Positions 24,971 to 36,420 of a stretch of 54,596 bases of DNA are shown here, piece after piece; the first letter of the stretch is position 1, and every line of letters starts with the position of its first letter. Location of the stretch: assembly GCA_023375785.1 (NCBI GenBank), contig SZWC01006694.1:17762-72357 (forward strand), in the 5' to 3' direction. This stretch comes from Penium margaritaceum (lineage: Eukaryota > Streptophyta > Zygnematophyceae > Desmidiales > Peniaceae). The notes under the pieces are model-generated. The model saw only the letters and a program-made list of their open reading frames with translations, did no database searches and had not been told where the DNA came from. A program made the translations under genes and the position numbers.

Positions 24971-25764
24971 ACTTGGTGGCTCGGTCCATGTCCATGGCTC
25001 CCATGGCTCGGGACAGTTGGGCGGCCTGCTACTGGGCATGGGCACTCCCAACTCCCAAGCCATGTGCTCCGGAGTCACAGGAGCTCGGGCCCATGATGGT
25101 TCTTCATGTCCCACATCTCAGTTGCGTGCTACATTGCGGTCCCACCGCTCCTTCAATGCGATCCATGCCCGATGTGCCGCCTGGGGGTCCGCTACGGGAG
25201 TACCCCATCCATGATGTGCCGGGCCATTTGGACGGACGTCGTTCTCCATGTCCAGCGAACGTGTTAGTCAAAGTTTGACACTAGGAGTAAACTAAGCACA
25301 GAGTACTCTTGGAGAAGCACCTTAAATACACACTGCAGTACCGCTTCATCGTGCGAACCGGAAGAAAAAGCGGTTCACTTGATGAACCTATTCACGTGAG
25401 CCTGAGTGGACGTCGACGCATGCCGCCGACATCGGGTGAAGGTGCGCACGGCGTCGACAACTTCCACCGTGGACAATATGTCATTGCCGGTGGCCGCGTC
25501 CATTCGGCGAGCATTCATTGGCGATAAAAGTGTCCTGTTCCGAGCGATGCGCAGACGTCATCAACAGCGTGAAGATATTGTCCACATGCATGGCTCCAAC
25601 TTGTGCGAATTTCTTGCCGCCGAACGGTAAACGACAAAATGAAGCGGAGGCTGCCAAGCCAGGCTGGCAACATGCAAGGTTTGTTTACGACATGCAAGTC
25701 CATCAAGACTGAACACTTCGATCGAATAGTGGGTACATTAGACATAAATTACGGCATCGTCACC
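24971..25764. other. Stretch with no recognised gene
   Basis: It is more GC-rich than its surroundings, with many CATGG and CCATG strings at 24980-25230. Short open frames on both strands show no family motif. It may be the interior of a non-autonomous DNA transposon, but nothing proves it. Confidence 0.3.
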
Positions 25765-25930
25765 CACAATGAAAACTACGACCACCGCTGTCATTTTGAT
25801 TCTGACTATGGACACCGCATGCGTCTCGGTTTTGACTTTGGACACCGCAGTTGGCTCCATTTTGACTTTGGACATCGCGGATCTATTGACCAAGACCATA
25901 GACTCCGGAGTATTTATGCCCTTTCAAAAT
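25765..25930 (-). repeat. 30-bp minisatellite, reversed copy
   Basis: On the reverse strand the units begin TGTCCA and closely follow the array at 4293-4441, including the segment around ACCGAGACGCA. With the palindromic sequence at 25935-26060 it mirrors the order palindrome then array seen at 4073-4441. Confidence 0.75.
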
Positions 25931-25934
25931 TTGG

Positions 25935-26060
25935 AATCTTTTTCACGGCACACAAACAATCCCTGGTTTGCAAAACAAATACGTTCAAACCCAACCCTTC
26001 TTTACATTCGGGGTTGAGGGTTCTTTTTTTTTGCGCGGGCATATGCTGGGTCCCGCGATA
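25935..26060 (-). repeat. Diverged relative of the 4073-4254 palindrome
   Basis: On the reverse strand it carries CCCGCGCAAAA, AGAACCCT and GGGTTTG in the same order as the right arm of the palindrome at 4164-4254. Only part is recognisable. Confidence 0.5.
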
Positions 26061-26117
26061 GCGTGGTGCAGCAGATGCCAGCATGCAAACCCCATGTGAG
26101 CCCCATGCAAACCCCTT

Positions 26118-26167
26118 CCTCGAACAATGAAAAACACCTCAAAGGAGGGGTTTGTCATTGTTCGAGG
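26118..26167. repeat. 18-bp stem hairpin
   Basis: Arms starting CCTCGAACAATG (26118) and ending CATTGTTCGAGG (26167) pair over 18 bp with one mismatch and a 14-base loop. Nothing recognised in 26168-26465. Confidence 0.85.
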
Positions 26168-26465
26168 AGTGTGATGCCGTCAGCATTCCGACACTACATT
26201 CCATGCAGCAACGACATAGCTTTTTCTGTGGATACATCGTTTATTTATTTCGACTTCTAGATTTCGTAGCTTTAATGTTGTCCATACTAGACATGCCATG
26301 TCTAATTTAGGAGGTGTAGGTATGCAAGCTTAAATTTTGGACATGGTGGGTATCTAGTCGCTTGGTCCCAAGTTGATATATCGGTAGCACTTCGACAAAG
26401 GTCATTCGCACAATTGGCTCTTACAACGAGAAGAACGTAGGTGGTTCATGCTACACCGAGCGACT

Positions 26466-27001
26466 TGTAGGTGGTTCACAGGGATGAGGTCTGGGACAAA
26501 AGACACTTCCATAACTTGGGACAAATGGATAAATTGTATTCAATAGCAAGTGTACTTCGATGAAAAGAGTCAAGTAAGTCGAACACATGCTTACAATGCA
26601 CGAAATGGGAATGAGTCATATGTTGGGTCCTCGACGCTCGATCCAAGCGACACATGCGAGGTCGTATCATAACTAGCTACTTCGAGAAGCTTTGCCAAGA
26701 AGTTGGGAAGCTTTGAGAATATCAAGGCACGTCTTCATATAAGTCTAGCGCCGTCGAGAAGTTGACTGGAAAATGTCGAAACATCAATGTAGTTCGCGAC
26801 ACTTCTGTCGACCTTTCTAGAAGGTGGTTGGAGTTGCCAGAAACGTCTAGAACGAAACACCGGAGGTTGAGGCAGTTGGCCAAAATGCCATTAGCCGAAC
26901 GACACAAAAACTGATAGAGGGTCAACCATCGGTAGGCCATTAATGTAATGACAGAATGCCCCCTCGTGAAGTTTAGGGACTCGTGCATGTCAGAGACAAC
27001 A
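26466..27001 (-). repeat. Gypsy C 3' LTR
   Basis: Starts TGTAGGTGG and ends ACAACA on the plus strand; CCTTCTCC (reverse polypurine tract) follows. Recognisable but diverged copies lie at 31424, 31926 and 37877. Confidence 0.8.
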
Positions 27002-27073
27002 CCTTCTCCTTTTAGCCATGACGTCCTAGCACCTTTACAGTCGTTGGCCGGTGAAGACGGCACCATTTTTCAA

Positions 27074-27960
27074 TCAGGTGATCGACGTCTCGAAGGTTGT
27101 TGTATGTATCCCAGCCGTTGTGCGCGAGGTCGTAGCTGTGCCACTTGACTCACTCATTCTTCTACGGCGTCGATTTCCGAGGATGTCTTCAATCACGTAC
27201 TCCGTATCTCCGTTTACTTGTGCAAAGGGTGGAGGAGCGACAGCTCTCCCGGGGAAGTTTGCACTAGGGTCCTCGTAGTCCTTGAGCTTGTTGATGTGGA
27301 GGACGGGATGGATCGCCATGCTGTCAGGTATACAAAGTCGGGCGACGACAGGGGTTTTTCATTCATTCGATCTCAAACTGTCCCAACCATCAGGGTTTGA
27401 GCTTTGCAAATTCCTGTCCTCCCAGTTTTATGTTCGCTAAACTAAGGAGGACCCGATCGCCAACGTTGAATACGTCATCGCTACGATGTCGCACGGCTGC
27501 TCGCTTCATAGCCACTAGAGTCTTTCCAAGAGTCTAACGTGTTTCCTCCTAAACGCTTGCAAAGTCCCTGCGATGGATGTTGACGGCGCGAATGGCCTAG
27601 GCCTAGTGGCTCCGTGCGACGATGATTTTGTCTCTAAGAGGTGTCGTACGACTTGCAGAAGTTCAACATATTGGTCTTCATCTTGTCCCACCACTATTAT
27701 TTCACCAGCTTGTTGGATGTATTTTCCTCAATGAAATCTCCACCTGGACTGGTGTCGTGACATTTCTCCAATAGAAATCTTTGCAGATACTCACTTGGTA
27801 GAACAACCACCCGGCGAGTGAATCATCGTCACCCGTAGAGGTCGTCAAACCAGAACTTAGTTTTATCGTACCTGACGAACTCCTCATAACCCTTTGAGAA
27901 CATTCGTGTGAGGTATGAGTCTCGTTCAACGAGCAACGTGTTGATCTCGGCCAGTAGATC
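27074..27960 (-). pseudogene. Gypsy C integrase remnants and chromodomain
   Basis: From high to low coordinates: an H2C2 integrase zinc-finger remnant ending near MKTNMLNFCKS; then directly the C-terminal FNVGDRVLLSLANIKL and KLKP motifs; then HPVLHINKLKDYEDP and a chromodomain start (NGDTEYVIEDILGNRRRR) at about 27150-27320. The D,D-35-E catalytic core expected between finger and tail is absent. Chromodomains of this group target integration to methylated-histone heterochromatin. Confidence 0.8.
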
Positions 27961-29545
27961 TGGTCATCGACTCAAAGAATCCGCTGGATTAGTATTTCTA
28001 GGCTGGTACTCGATGTCGCAATCGAAGTTGGAATCGAGGAAATCCATCCATTGAGTTTGTCGACGGCTCAAATTTGGTTGAGTCTTGAGATATGTTAGCG
28101 CCTGATGGTTGGTGCGGATGATGTATCGTCGACAGCATTTCTTTCTCGTGCATCGTGTAGCTGATTCTCGGCCGACAAAATTTTCATAACATGTACGCGA
28201 CCGGTTGTATTCCATCACCATTGTCTTGGAGGAGGATGGCTCCGATGGCTTGATTGGACATGTCAGTTGTCATGATGTAGTCCTCCGTTGGATCAACCAA
28301 TCATAAGACTGGCACAGAGGTCAAAGCGTTCCTCAAAGACTTCAATGCTTCTTATTCGATGTTCTTCCAACACCACTCAACGGTCTTTTGAGTGAGATCG
28401 GAGAGAGGCACCGAAGTCCGTGCGTAGTCCTTCATGAATCGACGGTAGTAGTTACAGAAGTCCAAAAATACATGGATGTGCCCAACATTTGTGGATCTCG
28501 GTCAATCAACACTGCCTCCGCCTTTTTCTGTTCCATGGTGATTCATCCGCCGCTGATGATGTGGCCCAAAAACTTTATCGAACGATGAACAAAGTCACAC
28601 TTCAAGAATTTTCCAAAAAAGATTCATCTTCGTCAAACTTCAAGAACTTTCTTCAGATGTCCATTGTGCTCCTCCGGGTGTGGCCGTACACCAGAATGTC
28701 ATTGAGGTATACGAAGAAAGCGTTGTCGAGGTATGGGAGAAAAACATGTTGTTCATTGCCGCCATAAAAGTAGCAGGGACGTTTGTGATTCCAAACGGCA
28801 TAACCATGAACTTGAAGTGCTCGTATCTGGTACGGAACGCTCTCTTCTTGATGTCCTTATCAGATATGCGGGTATGATGATAGCCGCAGCGTAGGTTGAT
28901 TTTGCTTAATTTTTTGGCTCCACATAGTTGTTTGAAGAGTTCCTTTGCTTGTGGAAGAGGATAGCGGTTCTTGATGGTCATGTCATTCAACACTTGGTAG
29001 TTCATGCACATTTGCATCTCTCTGGTTTTTGTTTTCAGAAAAAGTACTAGTGTTGCATATGGTGACATGGAAGGTCTGATGAACCCCTGAACGAGCATCT
29101 CATCCAACTGCTTCTTGAGTTCGGTCAACTCATGGTTGCTCATATGAAAGGACCCTTTCAGCGTCGGTCTACTTTCCGGCTTCAGGTTTATGTGATGATT
29201 GATGTTTCCGTACAAAGGTAGCTCACGGGGAATTGTTTTCAAGGAACATCCCTTTTGAACTCCTTGATGAGCGTTGAGAACTCCCTCGGCACTGTTGCAA
29301 ACTTTCCAAGTGTCAGGGCCATTTTCATCACCGCAACAACTGCGATTTCTTCTGTTTCCCTTGCTTCCATGTCGACTAGCCACGTTTGAACTCCATGCTT
29401 CAGGTACCTCATGGCCGCGTCCAGAGATATCTGTCGGTGTTTTGTGGGTGCTGCAACTTCCTCTACTGCTTAATCTTTGTACCTTCTTGTACCTGTCGTT
29501 GTATCGTGGGTCGCTCAAGAAGAGGCAGATATTGTTTCTTGCCAT
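27961..29545 (-). pseudogene. Gypsy C reverse transcriptase and RNase H
   Basis: RT motifs: HELTELKKQLDEMLVQGFIRPS, MCMNYQVLN, NRYPLP, INLRCGYHHTRI and FKFMVMPFGITNVPATFM. A frameshift follows, after which the catalytic box reads YLNDIL, with the first Asp of YLDDIL replaced by Asn. RNase H/tether sequence (IIRTNHQALTYL, QWMDFLDSNFDCDIEYQPRNTNPADSLSR) lies at about 27964-28150. Inactive. Confidence 0.88.
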
Positions 29546-31245
29546 CGATGCTAATGTAGATTAATCCGCTACTCGAGTCCACCTGCAAACTATGCGTTAG
29601 AGGAAATCTCACCCGTGAATGATTTTGTGATCACTAATTGCCCAAGTCCTCCAGATTGTTACATCTTGCTTGTCTCCAATTCAAATTCAGAGTGGTCGAC
29701 AAAGTCAAAAAATCTGAAGACGCCAATCAACAGTTTTTCTTTCAAACATCCTTGATTTAGTCTGCAAACCCTGCTTCTGAACCATGTCTTTGCTTACAAA
29801 GCTATGAGAAGCTCCTCCATCTGTTATTCCGGTACCATTTTGTGACTCTTACAACCCCTTGGTTGCACTCATAGCAGTATCGCCGGTTCGACGTCCTCGT
29901 ACACCTCGTCAAACTTTGTAACCTCATGAACTCTCGACTACGGTGATCTGAGCCACTCAGATGGGCAATCGGTCGGTGTAGAATAGTCCGACTGGACAGG
30001 AGCCTCGGAATCTACTGTCCTTTGTAGTATCCTGACTCGTCATTCTACTTCTACGACTTGCCCCCCTTTTTGGTTTGTTGATGCTATTTCGAATAGTTGC
30101 TTGAGACATGACCCGGCTTCCCGCTGGTCCAGCAAAGCCATTGATTGCATTGATTGAAGGTGTCAATCTCCATTGGAGACGAGGTTTCTATAGTTTATGA
30201 CGTTCCCTTGCTACAGTAAGAATCGTGGCTTTGGGATCGCAAGACATCGGATTCCTACATCCAAGCGTTGTATTTGCCATTGCCGATGCAAACAACTATT
30301 GCAATCATTCGGGGAAGGTTTTCTTGGATACCGAAAATGGCGATTTCTCGCTTAACTTCTTGCTTGAGGCAATTGTAGTAGAAACATAGTTTATTGGGGA
30401 CGAGGTCACTTCTAGTGATGATTCTGCATAAACACTGAGTATAATTTGTCACGCTCGATGGTACACGCAGTCATTGGAATCTATATCATGCGCTAGACTT
30501 CTCATTCAACTTTTAAAACAAGCGAGAGAAGCGCGCGTAAATTTGCTAAACATTTCCAGTGTCACGAGAGAGTTGTGCCACATTGCATTAATGTTCTTCT
30601 TGAAAAGTAATATGCCTGTGGTTAACGATCTGAGAGTCGTCGCACGAGCCATTGAGCTGGCTCCACTGGTCTCCTGCTGCCGTTGGATAGTCTTTATATG
30701 TGACCACCAACTCAAGATTGTGCCACGTGAAGGCATGGACGCAAGGTCAATTTTCTTGTTGTTGTTGATCCCAAAAGCATTCAGGTCCACCTCCAAACTT
30801 ATCATACACATCCTTATCTTTGGTCCCTTTGAGTTCGCGAGATCAGGTGGCTCAGAAAGTTCCAATCAAATCAAGGTTCACTCAAGCATTATGGATTGCT
30901 CTTGCTGAGTATCACTTTGCATGCACGAGACACCTGAAGCTCCTTCATGGCCATGTTGAGTTGTTGGAGGAGATGGGTGTTGAGTCTTTCGAGTCCCGAC
31001 AGCTTCTGGTAGAGGTCTTCGTTGATTTGCGCTTGTTGGTCGGTGCCTCCCATCGTGATTTGTGTTGTCCTAACTGGCAGCAGCGGAGGTTAATTGATTG
31101 ACAAGCCCATGGGGTCCGTCACCGGGCTGGCCACTGGGTTTGTTGGTGTCTAGACATTCACTGTGAAGGTTGCTGCTGTTGTTTGGTTTACCTGTAGTGT
31201 GTCATTGTTTACATGTTGTTCATCCTCCATCGCAGGAGTACTCAT
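29546..31245 (-). pseudogene. Gypsy C gag and protease region
   Basis: The reverse strand opens at ATG 31245 or 31230 (MEDEQHVNNDTLQV), matching the gag start of element D near 37682. It continues with gag-like helices (LVPNKLCFYYNCLKQEVKREI at about 30290-30420). A degraded protease and linker run to 29546. Numerous stops and frameshifts are present, so domain edges are approximate. Confidence 0.65.
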
Positions 31246-31423
31246 CAAGGACTGTTACTCATCGCCAGTTGTGCTTGCATTTTTCACAAGTGTCGTTGCG
31301 AGGTCTGCGGTCTTTTGAATGGTGGAGATGAGCTGAGGACTTGTGCAAGGTTGTCGCCAGACGGTTGATGCGGCGGTTGCCTCTCCAGTGCCTTTGTGCT
31401 CTAAGTCCAAGTGTTTTGCGGAA

Positions 31424-31930
31424 CGTAGCTGGTTCACATGGATGAGGTGCGGGATGGAGGACATTTTGAGGATTTGGGACAAAAAGTGTGCTTTGATGAC
31501 AAGTGTCAAGTAAGTCGAGCATATATAATGGCAAAAACAAGGATGAGGCATACATCGGGTCCTTGGCGCTTGAGTTGAGAAACCCGTGTGAGGTCCTACA
31601 ATGAGTGGCTGCTTCAAGAAGCTCCACCGAGAAGTCAAGGGCTTTGAGAATATCAAGATACACATTCACAGAAGTCTAGTGCAATCGAGAAGTGGACCGA
31701 GAAATATCAAAACATTGATATGGTTTGCGATCCTTCTTTCTGCTTTTTTTCAAGTTGGTCGAAGTTGTCAGAAAATTCTTAAACACAACATTGGAGGTCG
31801 GGACTGTTGGCCAAATTCCCGCAGTCAAACGGTGTAAAGTTTTGTAGGTTAACACGTGGAGGGCCATGAATGTCCTCACAGATGTAACCACTCACAAAGT
31901 TTAGAGACTTGTGTGCATCAGAGGCATAAT
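31424..31930 (-). repeat. Gypsy C 5' LTR
   Basis: Same order of blocks as 26466-27001 (GGTTCACATGGATGAGG at the left, GACTTGTGTGCATCAGAGGC at the right). The first base pair is CG instead of TG. It touches the next LTR with no visible spacer. Confidence 0.75.
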
Positions 31931-32451
31931 AGTTCATAGGAATGAGGTGCGGAGTAGTAGAAAACTCAAGGAATAGGAAACAATGGACAATCTACATTAA
32001 GCAATAAGTGTACTTTGATGGAAAGTCTCTAACAAGTTGAGTACATGCATACAATGACAAGAATCACAACGAGGCATATGTTGGGTCCTCTGTGCTAGAG
32101 CCAAGAGATGTGTGCGAGGTCGCAGCGTGAGTGACTGCTTCAAGAAGCCCCGCAAAGAAAGTAGGGGGCTTCGAGAATTTGGAGGCATGGTTTTACTAAA
32201 GTCCAGTGCTGTAAAGAAGTCAAATTAATAGTATCAAAATATTGATACGGTATGCAACACTTATGTTTACCATTATGGAAAGTGGACAAACTTGTCAAAG
32301 CCTTCTAGAGCAAAACATTGTACATCGGGATAGGTGGCCAGAATACCCTTTGCCGATCGGTGTAAAAATCATCGGGTCGACACGCAATGGGCCATAAATA
32401 TAAGAACAAAAATGCCCACTCACGGAGTTCATGGAATCATGGGACATAAAA
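31926..32451 (-). repeat. Gypsy D 3' LTR
   Basis: Aligns by eye with 37877-38410 and the LTRs of C. Left edge blurred where it meets C's 5' LTR. Confidence 0.7.
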
Positions 32452-32720
32452 CTCTCCCGTTTCAGCCGTGACGTCCTAGCGCGTAAGCGGACATAGGCCG
32501 GGGATGGTGATAGTAGCATTCATTTAGTAATCGATGCCCCAGAGGTTGTTGTAAGGCTCCATGCTGTTGTACGCATAGTTGAAACCATGCTAATTTACCA
32601 GATACTTGGTTGTCTTTTCACAATGCCAGTCTTCGAGAATGTCTTCAATCACGTACTCCGTATCCCCATCCACTTGAACAAGAGGTGGAGGTATGTTGTC
32701 TCTGCGGGAAAAATTCTCGT
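32452..32720 (-). pseudogene. Gypsy D chromodomain-end remnant
   Basis: Nucleotide similarity to 27002-27235 of element C is clear (TTTAGCCATGACGTCCTAGC-like and GTCTTCAATCACGTACTCCG blocks). That segment in C codes the integrase tail-chromodomain junction. Too decayed for a continuous frame. Confidence 0.65.
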
Positions 32721-33179
32721 TTGGGCATTGGTAGATATGTGGTTAGGTGTCCCAATTTTATACACTTCATAAATTATGTGTACTACTCCTCCATTATCTA
32801 CTCTTCTTAGATTTTTACTAGAATGTATGCACTTGCTACATCATTGGTTTCTCAGGGAACAACTGTAGTTTTGTTTCTCAAAAAATACACTTATAGCAAT
32901 AAAAGGTTTCATTTGTTGATTTTGTAAATTTAAAAGGATACAAAATAGGCTAACCTATTTCCGTATTCAAACATTAATGAGGTTACGTCTGTGATACACA
33001 ACATTTGATCAAAACCCAGAACGAATGTAAAGATTTTATGTGAAGGTGAACAAGACATTAGGTTGCTTCTTTTGAAAAATCACAACTGCCGTGAATGTTG
33101 TTAACTCGGAGTCAATTGTTGTCCCCGTCCCCCAACTACCCGATTTTATTTGGACGATGTATTGGGTAGTGTATCGTGG
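32721..33179. other. AT-rich DNA inside element D
   Basis: No gene or repeat partner recognised; it begins the foreign block that replaces D's integrase region. Confidence 0.3.
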
Positions 33180-33430
33180 AGATTCAGAAAGCCATATACA
33201 AACGTATTTGGGCCAAATAGCTCGCATACCCATAAAACGCAAAATGTGACTCTCATCCGCCCAACACCAGCAAAAAAAAACCTGAAAAGCCCAGTCAGTA
33301 ATCATGCTAGCTCGCGGCATGCGTCGCTGGGCGAAGAAGAAAAAATGTGCATGGGTCATTGCTCCCTGGCGATCGAGCGAATAAGCCCTTATTTCGATTT
33401 CAACATTTTTTGTACACACAAACCCATTCG
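33180..33430 (+). repeat. Third copy of the palindrome/minisatellite family
   Basis: GGGTCATTGCTCCCTGGCGATCGAGCG-type sequence at about 33354-33380 matches the right arm of the palindrome at 4232-4258, followed as there by a CCC and TTTCGA stretch. CATACCCATA at 33226 echoes the array core. More diverged than the other copies. Confidence 0.55.
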
Positions 33431-33583
33431 TTTAACTCCCAAACCTCAATCAAACCAGACACAGGGAATTTAGGATTTTAGTTCTGTGCAGGCTCCTGCT
33501 GGGCCCCATAGTAGTAGGATCCAACAGGTTCCCTTTCAACGCATGGGGAGTGTCAAAATCCCCTCAAACTCTGGATTAACCTC

Positions 33584-33676
33584 CCCCCGCAAGTATCACA
33601 AACCCTTCAACAAAGGGGTTTGTGATTCTAGCGGGGGATGCCACATGCCATGCATCTTCAACGTATGGCATGTGGC
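33584..33676. repeat. Two adjacent hairpins
   Basis: 33584-33637 pairs over 22 bp with two mismatches (CCCCCGC...GCGGGGG, with ATCACAAACCC inside). 33640-33651 and 33665-33676 pair perfectly over 12 bp (GCCACATGCCAT). Two strong foldbacks within 95 bp suggest a foldback element. Confidence 0.85.
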
Positions 33677-33849
33677 CTCGCCATGCATTTTGCCCCTTCT
33701 CTTTGTTATTGGCGTGCGGTAGCGGCGGCAGATGGGAAGCTAGGTTGTTCTTTCGCTCGACAATGGGCGAATGAGCTATATAGTTTCAAAATTTGGGTAT
33801 ATGTGACTTGTGCCCAACGTATTTTCTTATCTCACCCTATCCCCGTCCT

Positions 33850-34600
33850 CCCCCTTCAATTCCTCGATTGCATCGGGGAATGTATCGGGGTTTTTATCTT
33901 ATGCATTCTTAAAACTGTACACAAGTGAATTCATGCACTTGTGTACTAATTCAGACCCCTCTAGATACACTTTCCAGTATACCCCATCCAATACACAGTT
34001 TTTTTTTTCTTTTTCTGCGGGGAGGGGGGGGGATGACTTATCCCATCACCCCCCCTAAAAGGTGAGAAGTGTATTTGGTGTGTGTATTGGTGAGTGCAGA
34101 GGATACAAAACCAGAATGATACATGTGTGGGTTCTTTCTTATGAGTCTAAAGTCAATAAGCATCATCAATCGTGACATCTAAACGGTTCCGTGAAAAGCA
34201 AAAAAAATTTGATTGGCTTGCGCACCTAGTTTGCTTTGTGTATCTCACGACTAGGAGTACCGGATTACGAGCATAGAAACAAAAAATGGAATGGCACCCC
34301 GACTAGGAGTGTTGGATTACGAGCATAGAAACAACACCCCCCTCCACAAGACCTAGCAAATGTATTGGAGGAGTGTATTGCATGGAGTATCGTGCATACA
34401 ATGAAACAAAACACAAGTGTATTTGCACAATTGTGTACTAATTCTACCCCTCTCCTAACACACCTCCGTACACACTCCTCCAATACAATTCGATTTTGGG
34501 GGGGGGGGGGGGGGGGACGACTTGACCACCCTCCCCCCCAAAAGTGAGAAGTGTATCTGGTTTGTGTATCGACAAGTGGTGGAGATAGGCAACCAAGATT
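33850..34600. repeat. Pair of about 250-bp related repeats with a 19-G run
   Basis: 33850-34110 and 34345-34600 share blocks in the same order: ACACAAGTG, TGTACTAATTC, ACCCCTCT, a G-rich run, CACCC and GTGAGAAGTGTAT. The second has 19 consecutive G at 34498-34516. Between them a roughly 55-bp unit (GACTAGGAGT...GAGCATAGAAACAA) is repeated at about 34250 and 34303. No coding potential; a small non-autonomous element is likely. Confidence 0.6.
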
Positions 34601-34633
34601 ATACTATTTTCTCATATTAGATGCAAGTAGTTT

Positions 34634-34719
34634 TGGGACCCTCAAGCCATCCCGTCTGACTGCCCGCATGCCAGGGACCAACGCTCGATCCACTTGGCAC
34701 CGGCCGCATGCCAACCTAT
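34634..34719 (-). repeat. Solo fragment of the TRIM LTR
   Basis: Matches the right LTR of the miniature element at 44643-44783 over GGGACCCTCAAGCCATCCCGTC and CGATCCAC-TGG-ACC. Truncated at its left end. It joins D's decayed RNase H directly. Confidence 0.75.
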
Positions 34720-36420
34720 AGCATCTACTGGATTTATATATCCAGGTCCATATTCGATATCTTATTTGATGATAGCCTCGAGGACCTCCATCCATCGAGT
34801 TTTTCAACGGCTCTGATTTGACTGTATCTTGATACATCTCAGTACGTGATGGACGATGCATCGCCAACATTCCAAGTAGGAATGCCACATTTTAAACACG
34901 TACATGAGTGTGAGCATTTTGTTTATACGCATCATGTAGTTGAGTTCCGGCCCGCGAAACTTTTGCGACATGTACCTGACCGTTTATTCTCCACTGCCAA
35001 TGTCTTGGAGGAGAACGGCTCCGATTGCCCGATCGGACGTGTTGGTGGCCATGATGTAGTCCACCGTTGAACCTTCCAATCGTTAGCCTAGCACCAAGGT
35101 CAAAGCGTTTCTCAAATATTTGAACGCTTATGTTTTGCTATCCCTTAACTCCACTCCATGGTTTTTCAAGTAAGATCGGAGAGAGGAGTTGACATTTGAG
35201 TGCAGTCCTTTACAAATCAACAATAGTTGTTGCACAGGCCGAAAAAACTTGAATGTCCCAGACATTGGTCGCCATCGGTCAATAAGCGACCGCCTCCACC
35301 GTTTTTGGTTCCATGGTGGTTCATCCACCGCCGATGATGTAGCCGAAAAACATGATTGAATGGCGACTGAAGTCTTGTTTTGAGAGCTTTATGAAAAAAA
35401 TTGGGGTCAAATCTCAAAAACGTTTTGGATGTCCATTGTGCTCCTCTAGGGTAAGGCTCTGCATCAGGATGTTGTGGAGATATATGATGATGAATTCATT
35501 GAGGTACAGACGAAAGATACTGTTCATCAACGCCATGAATGTTGCAGGGATGTTCGTGAGTCCAAACGGCATGACCGTTAACTCAAAGTGCTTGTCTCTA
35601 TTATGGAATATTGATGTACATATCAGAAATACTGATCCGATGATAGCCAAATATTTTAGCCCCACGGGATTGGTAAAAAGGCTTGTCTACTCGCAAAAGA
35701 GGGAAGCAGTTCTTGATAATGACGTCGTTCAATGCTTGGAGTCCATACACATTTGCATCTCCCCAGTTTTGTGTTTCAAAAAATGTACAGGTGTCACGTA
35801 TGGTGATGTGGATGGACTTACAAACCCTTCATCGAGCATCTTTTCCAGCTACTTCTTGAGTTCCGCAAGGTCGTGGTCGCTCATCTAATAGGTTCATTTC
35901 ATTTTTGCTTTGTTGTCCAGTTTGAGGTCAATTTTGTGGTCAACGTTTTGGTGCAAAGGTAACTCTCGAAGCAATTCATTGGAAAAAAACACCTTCAAAC
36001 TCCTCTACAAGAGGTGAAAACTCCTCCAGAATGGTCACAAACTTCTTAGGTATTGAGGCCAATATGGACGCCTTGGCTGGTGGGACTTCTTTTGCTCCCC
36101 TTGTCTCCACATGGACTAGCCATACTGAAGCTCCACTTTACTAACATCCCCTTGCCAAGTCTAGAGCTATCTGTTGGCATTTTGTGAAAGCTACAAATTC
36201 CTCTACGTCTTCGACCTTTTCTACTTCCTGTAGCTGTTATAGCATCGTGGGTCGCTCATGTAGAGGCAAATTTCATTTTCTACCATTATGCTGACATAGA
36301 ACAATTTGCTGCTCCTATCCACTTGCGGATTGGGCCGATATAGAAAACATTGTCCGAGGATGATTTTGTGGTCTCTCATTGGACAATTCCTCCAGACTGT
36401 CACGTCATGCAGCTGTTTAA
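34720..36420 (-). pseudogene. Gypsy D reverse transcriptase and RNase H remnants
   Basis: FELTVMPFGLTNIPATFMALMN and a catalytic box decayed to YLHNIL lie at 35414-35600. RNase H/tether remnants matching element C at 27964-28150 lie at 34730-34830. Stops in every frame. Confidence 0.75.

Larger units (their letters stand above)
26466..31930 (-). mobile_element. Ty3/gypsy chromovirus C
   Basis: LTR copies lie at 26466-27001 and about 31424-31930. The reverse strand between them codes, in order, gag, RT, RNase H, integrase zinc finger, integrase tail and chromodomain, the chromovirus order. The integrase catalytic core is missing and there are many stops. The 5' LTR abuts the LTR of element D. 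No target duplication could be seen, partly because the junction is degraded. Confidence 0.85.

Noticed and set aside
24936..25278. Short open frames rich in Met, His and Pro
   Set aside because: Produced by repeated CATGG strings; no motif, no consistent frame.
28388..28877. Plus-strand frames opposite the gypsy C RT
   Set aside because: Shadows of the reverse-strand RT.
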